Below are positions 6,521 through 7,557 of a DNA stretch of 7,557 nucleotides, piece by piece. Positions within the stretch are counted from its first letter, which is position 1. Every line of letters begins with the position of its first letter. The notes under the pieces are model-generated. The model made no database searches. It was given only the letters and a program-made list of their open reading frames with translations, and was not told the origin of the DNA. Position numbers and translations under genes: made by a program. Source of the stretch: Deltaproteobacteria bacterium (GTDB lineage Bacteria > Desulfobacterota > Desulfomonilia > UBA1062); contig JALNWY010000153.1 of NCBI GenBank assembly GCA_023230665.1, positions 1 to 7,557 on the forward strand, in the 5' to 3' direction.

Positions 6521-7557
6521 TCATGATCTCCTTTACACGTTTCTCGAAGCCGGTATCACGGGGCACATAGAGCCTCACCTCGTCAATCCCGTCGGGGAAA
6601 TAGTTCAGCAACAGTGCCCCGTGCGGATCGTCGTGGGCATAGATATATCCCTTTCCGTACCCCAACTCGCGCATGAGCCTGGTGGGCGCGTTGCGCAGAA
6701 AAAGGGGTACCTCGGGTGTACCGGTCTTCCTGATCAGCTCGCGGGTCTGTTTCTCTGCCATGTAGACGGCATTGCTCTTGGGTGCGCATGCAAGGTACAC
6801 CGCGGCCTGGTAGAGTGCGAGCTCTCCCTCGGGAGAGCCCAGGATGGTGAACGCATCCTTGGCACTGACCACCATGCGCAGGGCATTGGGCTCGGCCATG
6901 CCGATGTCTTCCGACGCGATGCGGATCATCCTGCGCAGGACGAACAGCCGGTCTTCGCCGGCCTCGAGCATTCTGCCCAGCCAGTAGATACTGGCGTTGA
7001 TGTCGCTTGCGCGTACGCTCTTGTGAAACGCCGAGATGAGGTCGTAGTGGTTCTCGCCGGTTTTGTCGTGGTAGAGGGGCCTGTCGAGCAGGGCCTTGAG
7101 GTCATCGATCTCGATCCGCTCTCTGTCGATAGTGCTCAGGGCGAGCTCCAGGAGGTTGAGCGCTGCGCGGGCATCGCCGTCAGCGGCTCGCGCCAGGGCC
7201 TTGAGGGCATCCGGGGATACGATCTTTCCCAGCGAGGCCAGGCCCGGGTCGTCCTCTATGGCCCGTTTGAGGATTTTCTCGACGTCCGAGGGCTTCAAGG
7301 CCCTGAACGTGACCACCTGTAGCCGGGAAAGAAGCGGGGAGGTGATGGAAAAAGAGGGGTTTTCGGTAGTGGCCCCGATCAGGATGATATCGCCCCGTTC
7401 GACAAAGGGCAGCAGCGCATCCTGCTGGACCCGGTTGAACCGGTGCACCTCGTCGATGAAGACCACCGGAGGCTCCGGGGTGTTCTGCGCGTGTTTGGTC
7501 ACCCGCCGGATATCCTGGATGCCACTGGTGACCGCGCTGATGGCAAAGAACGAATCC
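6465..7557 (-). CDS. rarA: Replication-associated recombination protein A (RarA/MgsA AAA+ ATPase), 5' end missing
   Basis: RarA (MgsA; eukaryotic WRNIP1/Mgs1) is a clamp-loader-like AAA+ ATPase that acts at stalled replication forks. The frame is open to the edge at 7557. About 363 residues are visible, so roughly the first 80-90, including Walker A, are outside. The visible start FFAISAVTSGIQDIR is the typical block just before Walker B. Walker B with the following family motif is VVFIDEVHRFNRVQQDALLP, then GATTENPSFSI (sensor I region), SPLLSRLQVVTF, and the DGDARAALNLLE sensor II segment. The C-terminal half has the MgsA oligomerisation domain: FHKSVRASDINASIYWLGRMLEAGED, RIASEDIGMA, and the YIYAHDDPHGALLLNYFPD and YVPRDTGFEKRVKE blocks. 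The GTG at 7502 is an internal valine. The last 17 residues, after EIMN, lie in the 56-base overlap with the pyrophosphorylase gene. It is the first gene visible in the leftward block; any promoter lies outside. Confidence 0.96.
   Translation of the reverse strand, partial: DSFFAISAVTSGIQDIRRVTKHAQNTPEPPVVFIDEVHRFNRVQQDALLPFVERGDIILIGATTENPSFSITSPLLSRLQVVTFRALKPSDVEKILKRAIEDDPGLASLGKIVSPDALKALARAADGDARAALNLLELALSTIDRERIEIDDLKALLDRPLYHDKTGENHYDLISAFHKSVRASDINASIYWLGRMLEAGEDRLFVLRRMIRIASEDIGMAEPNALRMVVSAKDAFTILGSPEGELALYQAAVYLACAPKSNAVYMAEKQTRELIRKTGTPEVPLFLRNAPTRLMRELGYGKGYIYAHDDPHGALLLNYFPDGIDEVRLYVPRDTGFEKRVKEIMNARRKIAATRSGSYRKTS
6528..6534 (-). promoter_or_regulatory. Shine-Dalgarno of the pyrophosphorylase gene, inside rarA
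   Basis: Minus-strand AAAGGAG with a 7-base spacer precedes the ATG at 6520. It lies within the coding sequence of rarA and decides the start, because it shows that translation begins before the rarA stop at 6465. Confidence 0.75.

Noticed and set aside
5768..6526. Open frame of 252 codons on the plus strand opposite the pyrophosphorylase gene
   Set aside because: It is the shadow of a full-length conserved gene, has no family motif, and is rich in His, Gln and Arg in the way of antisense frames.
6869..6887. TGGCAC followed by a GC, resembling a sigma-54 -24/-12 promoter on the plus strand
   Set aside because: The spacing between the GG and GC elements is wrong and it points away from any gene start, deep inside rarA.
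6929..6940. 12-base perfect palindrome TCCTGCGCAGGA in rarA
   Set aside because: It falls in a conserved coding block (RRMIRIAS) with no second copy noticed; a single palindrome of this size in GC-rich coding DNA is plausible by chance.

Overview
The window is a GC-rich, densely coded stretch of bacterial chromosome with no gene-free stretch longer than about 60 bases. The mix of genes fits a deltaproteobacterium in the broad sense (Desulfobacterota or a relative): two NtrC-type sigma-54 activators, a Cache/PAS sensor kinase, and a eukaryote-like UDP-sugar pyrophosphorylase next to rarA. That assignment is an inference from gene content and style, not from a marker gene. No RNA gene, CRISPR array, insertion sequence or integrase was seen.

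Layout. On the plus strand, bases 1-510 hold the last 169 codons of a sigma-54-dependent activator that begins before the window. It ends convergently, 59 bases from the end of a leftward block that fills the rest of the window. Read in the direction of transcription (right to left), that block is: rarA (5' end missing at base 7557); a UAP1/UDPGP-family nucleotidyltransferase whose start overlaps the rarA end by 56 bases; then, after 28 bases, a membrane histidine kinase with a periplasmic Cache domain and a cytoplasmic PAS domain; a 352-residue exported protein of unknown function; and an NtrC-family response regulator.

How the genes work together. The last three genes are joined by two ATGA overlaps, where the stop of one gene shares bases with the start of the next. 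They are therefore very likely translated as a unit. Kinase (His501) and regulator (Asp53) form a plausible cognate phosphorelay that drives sigma-54 promoters outside the window. The exported protein between them has a signal peptide, two helical segments and two apparent beta domains. It is the least explained gene here and could be a periplasmic partner of the kinase's Cache sensor, which would make this a three-component system. rarA (replication-fork maintenance) and the pyrophosphorylase (nucleotide-sugar synthesis) look like housekeeping genes that may share the transcript rather than parts of the signalling pathway.

The most notable points are the exported protein inserted between kinase and regulator, the cysteine-rich PAS domain of the kinase, a hairpin between the Shine-Dalgarno and start codon of the kinase gene, and two perfect inverted repeats inside the exported-protein gene.
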